The notes beneath the pieces were generated by a model, which ran no database searches, was not told where the DNA came from, and worked only from the letters and a program-made list of their open reading frames with translations. 64,000 nt of DNA from JACMLD01 sp963705285 (GTDB lineage Bacteria; Bacteroidota; Bacteroidia; Chitinophagales; Chitinophagaceae). How positions within the stretch are numbered: the first letter of the stretch is position 1; each line of letters opens with the position of its first letter. Made by a program: the position numbers and the translations under genes. The stretch covers positions 2,542,001 through 2,606,000 of the forward strand of contig OY970066.1 in assembly GCA_963705285.1 (NCBI GenBank), read 5' to 3'. This document shows, piece after piece, positions 26,593 to 35,371 of the stretch.

Positions 26593-28353
26593 TTATTTGT
26601 TACCTGCCTGTATTTTTTTTCTCAGGGTTTCTACTTTGGTTTGAACTGCATCAATCTGCTGCTGTTGTTCTTTTACTGCATTGATTAATACAGGCACCAG
26701 TTCGGCATAGTTCATACCAAGGGTTTCTTTGGACTTGTCGCCTACCACTACTTCTGGTATCAGTTGCTGCACGTCCTGCGCAATCAGCCCAATTTTTGAT
26801 GCGGGCATGGCACTGTCTTTCCAGTGGTACCGCACGGGCTGCATCTGCATCACTTCCTTCAATCCGTAATGAAGGGGCTCAATAGCTGTTTTTAACCGGA
26901 GATCAGAAGTTTGAATGGTTCCATTGGCAGCATACACAACGCTCCAGCGTGTAGTGCTTTTCCCCAACGAATAGGTGTTATCTGCCGAGGGCGCAACCAC
27001 GCCGGCTACGGAGAGTTTATCTGCGGGAGTAGTGGTGCCGATACCAACATTACCAGTAGACAATATGCGCATTTTTTCATCTGTGTCTGCAAAGCCATTG
27101 GTAAAAAATACCATGTCTCTGGATGCAGTACCGTTACCAAGTATAAAATTATTTCCTGTCGCATACACATAAGCGGTATTAACGCCACCTAGTATCGGAT
27201 AGGAAGTATTGTTGTAACCGCTAGAATTGATGCCCATGTCAACAAAACCGGTTGTTTCGGTTGCGTTATTGGTGGAAGCAACTACATCCGAACTGGCTGA
27301 ACCTCCGTTAGAACGGTTTTGAATATTTAATTGCAGGTAGTTATTAATAGTGCCTTTGCCACTGATGGCATTGAATGAAGTAGTCGTACCAGCGTCTACC
27401 AGTAGTTTTTCGGGATTGGTTGCATTAAACACAGCTGTTCCGATACCCGCATTGCCAGACTCGCTGAGACGCATGCGTTCCACTCCACTGGTGAAAAAGC
27501 GCAGGTCTGTAGAATCATTGGTGCCTGTAATGCCCTTGTAGTAAGCATCAATTGATGAACCTGAAGTAAGCGCCAGGGCCCCATTAAACCTGGGTACAAA
27601 CCGCAAAAATCCAATGGCATCTCCATTCACCAGGTCCGCGGGTGCTGCCACTGTACCACGTGATTTACTCATATAAATGCCCTGTGATGTTCCGGCGCCG
27701 TAATCATCAAAAATATAATCGTTGCCCGTTTCCACTGCTTCATTCACTAAATGCAAACGGCCCGCAGGGGAGATGGTTCCTATTCCCAGGTAACCGGTGG
27801 TGCTGAGCCGCATCCGCTCAATATTATTAGTAATAAAAGGCAGGCTGAAATTACTTACCGTACCAATCGATTTGTCAGAAGTAACACGGTTGCCACCCTG
27901 TAGCCAGGAGCCTCCTGAAATACTTGTTTTCGGATTGATAACATCCTGGTTCAGAATATACCAATTGGATCCATCACTCACCACACGAATGGTTTCCTGT
28001 GGTTCATCCAGCAGCCAACTGGCATTGCCATCAAGCGTTTGCCCGCCCGTGGTGATTATCGTTAACGCCGGCGTGGGTATTATAAGACTGGCATTTTTTA
28101 TCCAATAGAATCTTCCCGCGCAACCCACCGCTGTTGGCAGCGTTAGTGTCCTGGCAACAGTACCCTCAAATACAAGCGTATTATCGGTGCCCAATGCAGT
28201 GATGGTTGTTGTAAACGAACGGTAATTGAATGACAATGACCCGCGCACATCGAGCATTGAATTCGGGGTTGTAGTGCCGATGCCTACTTGCGCAGTAACA
28301 TGCAGTACGGAAAATAAAAGGCATGCAATGCCATAGGAAATTTTCTTAGTCAT
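26593..28353 (-). CDS. Tail-fibre-like protein with S74 intramolecular chaperone domain (copy 1)
   Basis: A 586-residue paralogue of the preceding protein, encoded 11 bases upstream of it in the same operon. The signal sequence is MTKKISYGIACLLFSVLHVT. The N-terminal repeat reads VGIGTTTPNSMLDVRGSLSF. The S74 domain has TSDLRLKTAIEPLHYG, RYHWKDSAMPASKIGLIAQD and VQQLIPEVVVGDKSKE, ending in a coiled coil rich in Gln. The two copies have diverged evenly, which suggests an old tandem duplication. No phage structural or lysis genes are nearby, so these look like bacterial surface fibres rather than prophage. Confidence 0.88.
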   Translation of the reverse strand: MTKKISYGIACLLFSVLHVTAQVGIGTTTPNSMLDVRGSLSFNYRSFTTTITALGTDNTLVFEGTVARTLTLPTAVGCAGRFYWIKNASLIIPTPALTIITTGGQTLDGNASWLLDEPQETIRVVSDGSNWYILNQDVINPKTSISGGSWLQGGNRVTSDKSIGTVSNFSLPFITNNIERMRLSTTGYLGIGTISPAGRLHLVNEAVETGNDYIFDDYGAGTSQGIYMSKSRGTVAAPADLVNGDAIGFLRFVPRFNGALALTSGSSIDAYYKGITGTNDSTDLRFFTSGVERMRLSESGNAGIGTAVFNATNPEKLLVDAGTTTSFNAISGKGTINNYLQLNIQNRSNGGSASSDVVASTNNATETTGFVDMGINSSGYNNTSYPILGGVNTAYVYATGNNFILGNGTASRDMVFFTNGFADTDEKMRILSTGNVGIGTTTPADKLSVAGVVAPSADNTYSLGKSTTRWSVVYAANGTIQTSDLRLKTAIEPLHYGLKEVMQMQPVRYHWKDSAMPASKIGLIAQDVQQLIPEVVVGDKSKETLGMNYAELVPVLINAVKEQQQQIDAVQTKVETLRKKIQAGNK

Positions 28354-29293
28354 ATTAGATTATGTTTAACCAGCTTTACTTATTGATAATTGCAATTGTT
28401 TTTATCTGTTGATATGAATAAAGGTGTGATAAAGTGTTATTAGCTGATGAGGTATGTTATGTAACGCAGGATTTACCTAATAATTTAAACATAAGGGATT
28501 GTTTCCTGTAAGCCGGGAATTCTGGTAAGTGTACTAAGTGTAATCAATTATTTCGACATGCTTTGGGGTATAGAATAATAGCAATTCTTAACCAGTGCAG
28601 ATGATAGCTCCTCCGAAGTTGTTCACAACGACTCCCTCAGCCCTATCATTTAATTTGAAGCTATGTGTATTTGAAGCCAGCTTTATTGACACGTCATAAA
28701 ACCGCCACGGCATTTTCTTTACTGTTGTTAGTACAGGCCCGTTTCAGGTGAGCGTTGGTGGTTGATTTTAAAAAAACGCAATACACTAATTGGGAAATAC
28801 AACATGACCTGGATACACAAATATGATGGGTAAGCCAGCTGTATTAGTGGAACATAGTCTGAAACAATATGTATACCATGCCCGCCGCAGGACATAGTGC
28901 GGCCATGAAGAGGATTGTTGCATCCGGCAGGCGAAAAGCAATATAAAATTCAATCATCATCATGAACCGATCAACTACTGGTTAGACAACATGCATCTAT
29001 GAAGGCCGGTACATCGCCGGGCAAAAGACAACGGTGGAATGCATCGTACTCACGAACAAGTGCTGAGCGGTGACTAGGCCGGACTATGAAATGAAATGGA
29101 CTGGTGAAGCGCCAACTGGGCAAACAGTTGTATTTACATTGTAAAAACAGGCTTGCAGATTTTCACCGTAAGTGTAATGTTCCCGGATTGAGGATTGCAA
29201 TTCCAAACAAGAGACCATCTACACAATATTGCCTTCAAATCAATTGACAATCACATAGCTGTCAATTGGCACTGCCTTTGTAAAACAAGCAGC
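28354..29293. other. Long region without identifiable genes
   Basis: About 940 bases upstream of the fibre operon. It must contain that operon's promoter. I found no gene, RNA or clear repeat; it may hold decayed sequence. Confidence 0.5.
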
Positions 29294-29494
29294 ATGAAAA
29301 AGTGGTTTCTGATTGCTATCAATGTTTTGCTAGGAATGTTTGTTATTCTTATTCTTTCCTTACTTCGTATTTCAGGGACTGAAAGGTATGATGAGATTAT
29401 AGTGTACTATATCCCCCGCATTTTATTGTCTTTCACTGTATTAACATTTTTGATATTGATAATTTCGAGGTCAGACAACAAAACGCTGAAATAG
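29294..29494 (+). CDS. Small two-helix membrane protein
   Basis: A 66-residue protein starting at the ATG at 29294 (MKKWFLIAINVLLGMFVILI). It has two membrane helices, about residues 5-25 and 38-58, with a short polar loop (RISGTERYDEIIVYY) between them and a basic tail. An upstream extension of the frame has no protein character. No family recognised. Confidence 0.55.
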   Translation: MKKWFLIAINVLLGMFVILILSLLRISGTERYDEIIVYYIPRILLSFTVLTFLILIISRSDNKTLK

Positions 29495-29830
29495 CATTCG
29501 ATCTGAATAGAAAACGAAAAGGCTATTATGCTCGTCTTCCATTTGAGTAAGATACCAGCTTTGTATTATCTTCTAGCGCTGGTGAAGTTCAAACAATAAA
29601 TCAACTTAGTGCAACGGGTTAGGCGCTTAACTATACTTATTGATAAGTTTACCTGCACCCACCACGGCAAAAGAGACGCAAAAAACAAGGGCGCCATCGA
29701 CATGTATTTTATAGATAAATTGAATACTGGCAGCAACCCGTAAACAGGTTTCCAAAATTGGTTGTAGTCGATAAATTTCTGACATATCCTTCTAACCAAT
29801 AAATAGCAATTAACTACTACAAAAAAGACT
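29495..29830. other. Intergenic region between convergent genes
   Basis: About 335 bases between the small membrane protein and the AraC regulator. No gene or terminator is convincing. Confidence 0.5.
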
Positions 29831-30655
29831 TTATCCCAATCGATTTCTATACTCACTGGGCGTTATACCTAATATTTTCTTTACATAGCGCGTAAAAAAA
29901 GAACGACTTGAAAACGCCATTTTATCGGCGATCTCAGAAATGTTAAGGTTTTTGTTTTTCAGCAGCAGTATAATACGCTCTTTGGCGTATCGTTGTATCC
30001 ATTCCGATGCCGTTACACCTGTATTTTGTTTACAGACATAGTTCAAATGCTTCGCTGTAATATGCAGTTGCTGCGCGTAAAACTGCACCTCCCTTTGTTC
30101 CATACAATGTTTATGTGCCAATTGCATAAACCGTTCGTACAGCGATCCGCTCACTACCGTGCGGTTGCGGCGTTCATATTCATCGGCAAAGATCTGCCAC
30201 ATGTCAAAAAGAAACAGCTGCATCTGCAATTGAAGTGTTTCCTTGTAAAAAATATGCTCAGACGATACATATCTATCGTGCAAAAGCAAAAAGTTGGATA
30301 CAACTTTTACCTTGTCCTTAGCGTGCAAATGCAATATTGGGTTCGCTTTAGAATGTAATACCACGTCAATACTCCAGCTCTGGTCGGGAATATTATTATC
30401 CAGGAAATCCCTTTCTACCAATAAAACATTCGCTTTAAAGGTTTTTGAAAAAGTAACTTCGCTTACCTGGCTATCGGCAAACCAAAATACAAACTCACCC
30501 GGTTTAGCCGAAAACCGCTTCTCATTGAACATGAAGTTCATACTCCCTCTATTGCATAAAATGTGCGTATGAAAATGCTGTAAAAAGTTCCTTGGAAATT
30601 GTACATTTCCCGATGATTCCAGCAATAGGATTTTTTCTAGCGTGGTTTTCTTCAT
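29831..30655 (-). CDS. AraC family transcriptional regulator
   Basis: A 274-residue protein from the ATG at 30655; the longer frame starts with GTG at 30697. The N-terminal part is a cupin-like sensing domain (CNRGSMNFMFNEKRFSAKPG then EFVFWFADSQVSEVTF). The C-terminal 100 residues form the AraC double helix-turn-helix (NTGVTASEWIQRYAKERIIL, NLNISEIADKMAFSSRSFFT, KILGITPSEYRNRLG). It is divergent from the acetyltransferase gene, so it probably regulates that gene and the two lipoprotein genes after it. The inducer is unknown. Confidence 0.9.
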   Translation of the reverse strand: MKKTTLEKILLLESSGNVQFPRNFLQHFHTHILCNRGSMNFMFNEKRFSAKPGEFVFWFADSQVSEVTFSKTFKANVLLVERDFLDNNIPDQSWSIDVVLHSKANPILHLHAKDKVKVVSNFLLLHDRYVSSEHIFYKETLQLQMQLFLFDMWQIFADEYERRNRTVVSGSLYERFMQLAHKHCMEQREVQFYAQQLHITAKHLNYVCKQNTGVTASEWIQRYAKERIILLLKNKNLNISEIADKMAFSSRSFFTRYVKKILGITPSEYRNRLG

Positions 30656-30755
30656 TACCTGGTTAATGCGTTTGTAAGTATACGTAATATTTGGCACTTC
30701 TTACGTGAAAAGTGTAACATCTGGCATGCCTGATGGCCTTAATTTTACACTGTAA

Positions 30756-31334
30756 ATGCTAAACAGTATGGATAAAGCATATACAGATATCTTTCACCGG
30801 TTGTTACATGGAGCGGCAGTTCCTTTCACCGATCCCGGCTATTACAACATTGTCAACGCCTGTAATGATACCCGGCTATTGCTGGTTCAATTGAACAATG
30901 CATCTCATCCGGATGAGATTAGAAGGCTGATGGGTATTATCACTGGCAGGGAGATAGATGCCACGTCAATGGTTTTTCCGCCCTTTCAAATCAATTATGG
31001 AAAAAACACCCGAATCGGCAAACATGTTTTTATCAATTTTGATTGTACGTTTCTCGATCTAGGTGGAATTACCATTGAAGACAACGTGATGCTGGCGCCC
31101 AAAGTAAGCCTTTTAACAGAAGGACATCCTGTGTCTGCAATGGATCGGCAAACACTTACTGCAGGAGCGATCCATATTAAGAAGAATGCCTGGATAGGTG
31201 CAGGCGCCATTATTTTACAAGGCGTTACCATAGGTGAAAATGCGGTTGTGGCGGCAGGCGCAGTGGTGTCAAAAGATGTTGCTGCCAACACGGTTGCAGG
31301 CGGCATTCCTGCGAAGCATATTAAAAGCATTTAA
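30756..31334 (+). CDS. Hexapeptide-repeat O-acetyltransferase (LacA/NodL/Maa type)
   Basis: A 192-residue protein with left-handed beta-helix repeats typical of sugar O-acetyltransferases: GKNTRIGKHVFINFDCTFLD, IEDNVMLAPKVSLLTEGHPV, AWIGAGAIILQGVTIGENAV and GIPAKHIKSI. The His in TEGHPV is the catalytic position of the family. The start is 30756, or an ATG four codons later. It is divergent from the AraC gene (promoter region about 100 bases) and is followed after 14 bases by a cyclophilin-like lipoprotein, suggesting an operon. The acceptor is not known. Confidence 0.9.
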   Translation: MLNSMDKAYTDIFHRLLHGAAVPFTDPGYYNIVNACNDTRLLLVQLNNASHPDEIRRLMGIITGREIDATSMVFPPFQINYGKNTRIGKHVFINFDCTFLDLGGITIEDNVMLAPKVSLLTEGHPVSAMDRQTLTAGAIHIKKNAWIGAGAIILQGVTIGENAVVAAGAVVSKDVAANTVAGGIPAKHIKSI

Positions 31335-31348
31335 AGCAGTAAAGAAAT

Positions 31349-31810
31349 ATGAAATCTATCATCACCTTTTTATCCTGTTTCATCTGCATCCAGCTTTTTG
31401 CGTGTTGCACCAAACCAACCGAAATGGCCGCCAATCATATACAAGCTTCACATGCCGACAGTGCCAAACTGAAAATAATAGTCGGCACCAACGTTTTCAC
31501 CGCAACGCTCTATGATAATGCAACGGTTACTGCATTCAAAGCCACACTACCCCTCACCATTGATATGAAAGAGTTGAACGGCAATGAAAAGTATGTTGAT
31601 TTGGCGGCCAACCTGCCCGCGAATGCATCCAATCCGGGCACTATTAAAACCGGCGACCTGATGTTGTACGGCGCAAATACGCTGGTGCTTTTCTATTCAT
31701 CCTTTTCAACGTCGTACACCTACACCCCAATGGGGCGCATTGATAACACATCAGGGTTAAGTGCCGCTTTGGGCCGAAGTAATGTAATGGTGACCTTTGC
31801 ATTACAGTAA
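31349..31810 (+). CDS. Cyclophilin-like fold lipoprotein
   Basis: A 153-residue protein with lipobox QLFACCTK. The mature part (KIIVGTNVFTATLYDNATVT, LPLTIDMKELNGNEKYVDLA, KTGDLMLYGANTLVLFYSSF, YTYTPMGRID) matches the bacterial cyclophilin-like fold family (COG4925 type). These share the beta-barrel but usually lack the proline-isomerase active site. It is often found beside AraC regulators, oxidoreductases and cupins, as here. Function unknown. Confidence 0.82.
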   Translation: MKSIITFLSCFICIQLFACCTKPTEMAANHIQASHADSAKLKIIVGTNVFTATLYDNATVTAFKATLPLTIDMKELNGNEKYVDLAANLPANASNPGTIKTGDLMLYGANTLVLFYSSFSTSYTYTPMGRIDNTSGLSAALGRSNVMVTFALQ

Positions 31811-31863
31811 ATAGGAGCGGTTAACAATATGAAACATACAAATACTTTAATAAAAAGAATACC

Positions 31864-32346
31864 ATGAAATCATTAACAATCATCGCAATCGCTTCCCTTA
31901 CATCGTTGACCATGAGTTGTGTGGAAAATAAATCAGAAAACAAGGCGATAGCATCGCAAGCCATCTTTCCAAAAGGTGAAAAAGGACCGGCGGAAAATTT
32001 TACCGGTAACGCCTGGAATACCCCACTGGTTGCAAATGACAGCACGTACAATACGGTTATTGGAAATGTTTACTTCGAACCGGGAGCCAGAAGCAATTGG
32101 CATAGGCATCCATCTGGTCAGATATTGATTATAACAGATGGCGTAGGCTACCACCAATTAAAAGGTCAACCAAGACAAACCCTTAAAAAAGGAGATATAG
32201 TAAAGTGCCCCCCTAACGTAGAACATTGGCATGGAGCCAGTCCTGATACCGGTATGCAACAGCTATACATTTTACCTAAAACCGAGAAAGGGATTGTGAC
32301 GTGGTTACAGAAAGTGACGGATGAAGAATATAACAATTTAAAGTAA
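31864..32346 (+). CDS. Cupin-domain lipoprotein
   Basis: A 160-residue protein with a lipoprotein signal (SLTSLTMSCVEN). The single cupin domain shows metal-ligand motifs GARSNWHRHPSGQILIITDG and GDIVKCPPNVEHWHGASPDT. Its relatives are annotated as quercetinase-like or carboxymuconolactone-decarboxylase-associated cupins. It is 53 bases after the cyclophilin-like gene in the same direction. The enzymatic reaction is not established. Confidence 0.88.
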   Translation: MKSLTIIAIASLTSLTMSCVENKSENKAIASQAIFPKGEKGPAENFTGNAWNTPLVANDSTYNTVIGNVYFEPGARSNWHRHPSGQILIITDGVGYHQLKGQPRQTLKKGDIVKCPPNVEHWHGASPDTGMQQLYILPKTEKGIVTWLQKVTDEEYNNLK

Positions 32347-32399
32347 GTCCCTTGTAGCTGTGTCTTTAGGTAAATATCATAGTATCTATCCAGTTTATA

Positions 32400-32420
32400 G
32401 ATAAACAACAGTTGTTTATC
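32400..32420. terminator. Perfect hairpin between convergent genes
   Basis: GATAAACAA-CAG-TTGTTTATC is a 9-bp perfect stem with a 3-base loop, lying between the convergent cupin and arsM transcription units. It has no T-run on either side, so it is a possible bidirectional terminator or mRNA end structure rather than a certain one. Confidence 0.4.
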
Positions 32421-32532
32421 CCGGTGTTTGGCACGAACCGAAAGAGGCGTTCTGAGTAAAATTCTTTTCTTTCGAACTGGCGTCTGGCAGCGATTTAAGC
32501 TGAGATAAATCAGGTAATTCATTTTTTATCAT
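32416..32532 (-). CDS. Possible small peptide downstream of arsM
   Basis: A 38-codon frame from the ATG at 32532 reads MIKNELPDLSQLKSLPDASS and ends NASFGSCQTPG. It begins 35 bases after the arsM stop on the same strand and could be translated from the same transcript. The composition is peptide-like, but I recognise no family. Confidence 0.3.
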   Translation of the reverse strand: MIKNELPDLSQLKSLPDASSKEKNFTQNASFGSCQTPG

Positions 32533-32566
32533 CCATCCACCTTCAAGTGCCGCGTTGCTGACAAAA

Positions 32567-33412
32567 TTAATTACAGCAATCAGGGCCGCAGCAGGCTTTG
32601 GCATCCTTTGGTTTCTGTGCGAAAACTGTAATGCTGTAAATGCCCGTATCGCTTGCCCTGAATGCTTCCAGCTCTTGCTTCGATAAGTAATTCAACAAAA
32701 TATCATCAGGAATATTAATTCGCTTCTCTTTCTGAATAGTGACATTCTCAAACCCGTTCTTTTTTATTAAAGAGAGATACAATTCTTTCCGGATGGCCCC
32801 GGAAACACAGCCTGCATACATTTCGGCGGCGTGCTGAATATTTGTAGGCAATTCGCCTTCGAGCACGATATCCGAAATACTAAAATGGGCACCGGGCTTA
32901 AGCACCCTGTAAATTTCTTTCAGAACCGCGTCTTTGTTTGGAACAAGATTGAGCACACAATTACTAACAACCACATCTGCCACGCCAGCGGTAACAGGCA
33001 TTTTTTCAATGTCTCCCTGCCTGAACTCAACGTTATGAAAACCGAGTTTCTCCGCATTTTCCCGGGCTTTTGCTATCATTGCCGGAGTAAAGTCTATGCC
33101 AATGACTTTTCCGGTTTCACCTGTTTCAGCGCGCGCAACAAATGCATCGTTACCTGCGCCGCTTCCCAGGTCAATGACCAGATCACCTTTCTTTATTTGG
33201 GCAAATTGGGTTGGCAAGCCACATCCCAAGCCCAAATCCGCTTCGGGATTATATCCTGCCAATGCTGAATAATCGTCGGTCATAATGTTGGCCGTTTCAA
33301 TTGAACAGCCGCCGGCACCACAGCATGATGACGCGTTGGCATCCTTGTCCTGCAGGGCGATTTCGCTGTACTTCTGCCTGACCATTTCTTTTATTTCATT
33401 GTCTGTAGTCAT
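32567..33412 (-). CDS. arsM: Arsenite S-adenosylmethionine methyltransferase
   Basis: A 281-residue ArsM. It shows the Cys cluster ASSCCGAGGCS near residue 30, the SAM-binding motif VIDLGSGAGNDAFVA, and the two arsenic-binding cysteines in VVSNCVLNLVPNK and EMYAGCVSGA. The C-terminus ends in Cys-rich AKACCGPDCCN. It methylates As(III) stepwise to volatile or less retained species, a cytosolic detoxification step. It lies 57 bases downstream of arsR in the same direction and has its own copy of the 16-bp operator-like sequence. Confidence 0.95.
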   Translation of the reverse strand: MTTDNEIKEMVRQKYSEIALQDKDANASSCCGAGGCSIETANIMTDDYSALAGYNPEADLGLGCGLPTQFAQIKKGDLVIDLGSGAGNDAFVARAETGETGKVIGIDFTPAMIAKARENAEKLGFHNVEFRQGDIEKMPVTAGVADVVVSNCVLNLVPNKDAVLKEIYRVLKPGAHFSISDIVLEGELPTNIQHAAEMYAGCVSGAIRKELYLSLIKKNGFENVTIQKEKRINIPDDILLNYLSKQELEAFRASDTGIYSITVFAQKPKDAKACCGPDCCN

Positions 33413-33435
33413 ATCTTTTTTATTTTAAACGGTTA

Positions 33436-33451
33436 ATTGCAATATTACGAT
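33436..33451 (-). promoter_or_regulatory. ArsR operator candidate upstream of arsM
   Basis: The 16-mer ATTGCAATATTACGAT is identical to the one at 33802-33817 and is an imperfect palindrome (12 of 16 positions symmetric). It lies 24-39 bases upstream of the arsM start. Confidence 0.6.
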
Positions 33452-33469
33452 ACATGTGTTCAAAAAAAA

Positions 33470-33799
33470 TCAACAGCATTTTTCTTTTTCGGTGTAGGCA
33501 ACAAAGAACGCTGAAAAAGCCGCGCTATATTGTTTCCATACCTTAGGGTCAATGCAATAGCATACACTTGTTCCTTCGATAGTACCCTGTATCAGCCCGG
33601 CATTTTTAAGCTCTTTCAGGTGCTGGCTGATCGTTGCCTGTGCCAGGCCCAACTCTTCCACCAGGTCGCCACATATACAGGCATTCGTTTTAATGAGATG
33701 CTGAATGATGGCAATACGGGCTGGATGTGCCAGTGCCTTCATCATAGACGCCAGCTTATTTTGTTTATCGGTAAACATATCGGTTTTCGTAAGTCCCAT
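33470..33799 (-). CDS. arsR: ArsR/SmtB family transcriptional repressor
   Basis: A 109-residue protein from the ATG at 33799; the longer frame would begin inside the operator-like repeat. The winged helix-turn-helix contains LAHPARIAIIQHLIKTNACI, CGDLVEELGLAQATISQHLK and LKNAGLIQGTIEGTSVCY. The CxCxDLV-like motif (CICGDLV) is the classical metalloid-binding site, and a CC pair closes the protein. It should repress its own gene and arsM until As(III) binds. It stands first in the arsR-arsM unit. Confidence 0.93.
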   Translation of the reverse strand: MGLTKTDMFTDKQNKLASMMKALAHPARIAIIQHLIKTNACICGDLVEELGLAQATISQHLKELKNAGLIQGTIEGTSVCYCIDPKVWKQYSAAFSAFFVAYTEKEKCC

Positions 33800-33801
33800 A
33801 T

Positions 33802-33817
33802 ATTGCAATATTACGAT
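33802..33817 (-). promoter_or_regulatory. ArsR operator candidate upstream of arsR
   Basis: Second exact copy of ATTGCAATATTACGAT, ending three bases before the arsR start codon. Read on the minus strand it is ATCGTAATATTGCAAT, which includes a TAATATTG segment close to the TAnnTTTG -7 box, so repressor binding would cover the promoter. Confidence 0.6.
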
Positions 33818-33867
33818 GAATATTGATACTGGCAAATTTTTTTACATGAAGTCTTTTAGCTGTCATT

Positions 33868-34179
33868 TAGGGTTACCGACCATATTATTATCGTCTATCT
33901 TTTTGCCGGAAATGATGGAGGATCCCATTACCGTGTAGCAATAGATAAAAATCTGATGATTCCCGTTTCGTCTAATAACGGTGATAGCATCAATCCATAG
34001 ACGCGGACAGAGTTATGGGAATATGTTTTTGACAATAATATGCATCACCTGAAAGCAGGGTCATTTGCATATGCAAGACTGGGATTGCCACTAATTTGTT
34101 TGGCCGGTTATTCGGGAATATCCATCTCATTTAAATATCCATCTCAGATAATAGTTGATAATACATTACCGGACTAGAA
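33868..34179 (+). pseudogene. Degenerate coding-like stretch
   Basis: One frame stays open for about 100 codons except for a single internal TAG. It reads IVYLFAGNDGGSHYRVAIDK, then ELWEYVFDNNMHHLKAGSFA, and stops at 34177-34179. There is no clear start. About 45 bases around GACAATAATA..CACCTGAAAGCAGG recur at 44655-44701 inside the frameshifted membrane-protein gene. I read it as a decayed gene fragment. Confidence 0.35.
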
Positions 34180-34338
34180 ACTAGCCGGGCTTTGCCCTGT
34201 TCGTACAGTATCTATGGCTTTGGGTAGGCTTTGCTATGACTTTTATTGCGGCAGGCAGTAGCCGTGTGTCTATATACACTTTAGAAAAGAACCGTTCAGC
34301 TGAGGGATATGGGATATATAAGAAAAACTGCTTGGCTT

Positions 34339-35271
34339 TCATTGCTTGGCCTTGATATGCGTTTTCAGCATATAAGGAGTGAGTCGGTGAAGCGGTGTTC
34401 CTAAATCTACTGGATGATTACCATTGCCCTCACTGGTATAATATTCAATTTGCCCTTTAAGTCTGGCATACCATACAATTCCAATTGATTTGCTCGTAAT
34501 CGTATCCTCCTGCATAATCCTCTTAAATCCCATCAACCTCGCTGAATCCAGCGCAACTACCAAGGTGTCTTTTACTTTTTGACTGCATGAAATGGGTTGA
34601 TAATGATCGCCAGTCCAGTACATGCATGCCTCATGACCGGTTAATGATACCCGAAAAGGCTTTTCATCTTTTTTCAGGAAAAAGGTAGCGCCAGCAAGTA
34701 CGATGGCCACGACCACGAGGCCGGTAATTACTTTTTTTCGTGAGGGCTTGTACTTTGAAATGGTAGCCGATAAAGGATTGCTAGGTCCTGGAACTTCTCC
34801 TGTTACTGGGCTTGCCCGGGAATTTTCGTTCTCTTCCGCGTCTCCTGTCCCGATTCCCAATTCGGTTTTTACTTTCTCTTCATCTTTAGCTAGCCGCGTC
34901 ACTGAATAGTTTGGATGATACTTTTTCCCCAACTCATATGGTCGCTGATCAAAATCTATTAGCCAGGCAAGCAACTCCACAACTTTTGGATCTGGGTCAG
35001 ATGTTTTGGTATTTATAAAATTCTGTAGCGCTTTGAATTTACCCAACGGGCATTTGTCGATTGCTTGTAAAGATGATTTGACATCATCTGCATTTCCAAA
35101 AAATGCCTCCAATACGCGTCCATCTCTTTTCGAAAATCTGGCTCTGCAAATTTTTAAACATTCATCTTTCAGCTTTCCCGGACTAGGGATCAACAATGCC
35201 AAGGATAAGCGATCCTCTTCTTTTTTACTATTATAATCAGCCAGCACCAGTGCCGTATAATCTGGAAACAT
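34339..35271 (-). CDS. Hypothetical single-pass membrane protein
   Basis: A 310-residue protein from the ATG at 35271 (MFPDYTALVLADYNSKKEED). A cytoplasmic helical domain covers about 1-150 (LALLIPSPGKLKDECLKICR, VVELLAWLIDFDQRPYELG). A linker rich in Glu, Ser and Pro follows. One membrane helix (KKVITGLVVVAIVLAGATFF, about 185-205) precedes an extracytoplasmic domain of about 105 residues. The layout resembles anti-sigma-like or signalling membrane proteins, but no named domain is recognised. It points away from the plus-strand cluster. Confidence 0.75.
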   Translation of the reverse strand: MFPDYTALVLADYNSKKEEDRLSLALLIPSPGKLKDECLKICRARFSKRDGRVLEAFFGNADDVKSSLQAIDKCPLGKFKALQNFINTKTSDPDPKVVELLAWLIDFDQRPYELGKKYHPNYSVTRLAKDEEKVKTELGIGTGDAEENENSRASPVTGEVPGPSNPLSATISKYKPSRKKVITGLVVVAIVLAGATFFLKKDEKPFRVSLTGHEACMYWTGDHYQPISCSQKVKDTLVVALDSARLMGFKRIMQEDTITSKSIGIVWYARLKGQIEYYTSEGNGNHPVDLGTPLHRLTPYMLKTHIKAKQ

Positions 35272-35324
35272 GGTAGTAATTATTAATATAAAGCTATAAG
35301 CTTTTATCGAATCCCATAGCATTT

Positions 35325-35371
35325 TCGGAATTAGCGCAGCATTATCGGAATCTCAACGGAATGATCGGAAT
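35325..35371. promoter_or_regulatory. TCGGAAT direct repeats upstream of the membrane protein gene
   Basis: TCGGAAT occurs at 35325, 35345 and 35365, exactly 20 bases apart, with a related ACGGAAT at 35356. The repeats lie about 55-100 bases upstream of the minus-strand start at 35271. They may be a regulator-binding array. Confidence 0.35.

Noticed and set aside
24815..28353. Prophage tail-fibre module
   Set aside because: Both proteins have secretion signals and no capsid, tail, lysis or integrase genes are nearby; S74 fibres are also common bacterial surface proteins.
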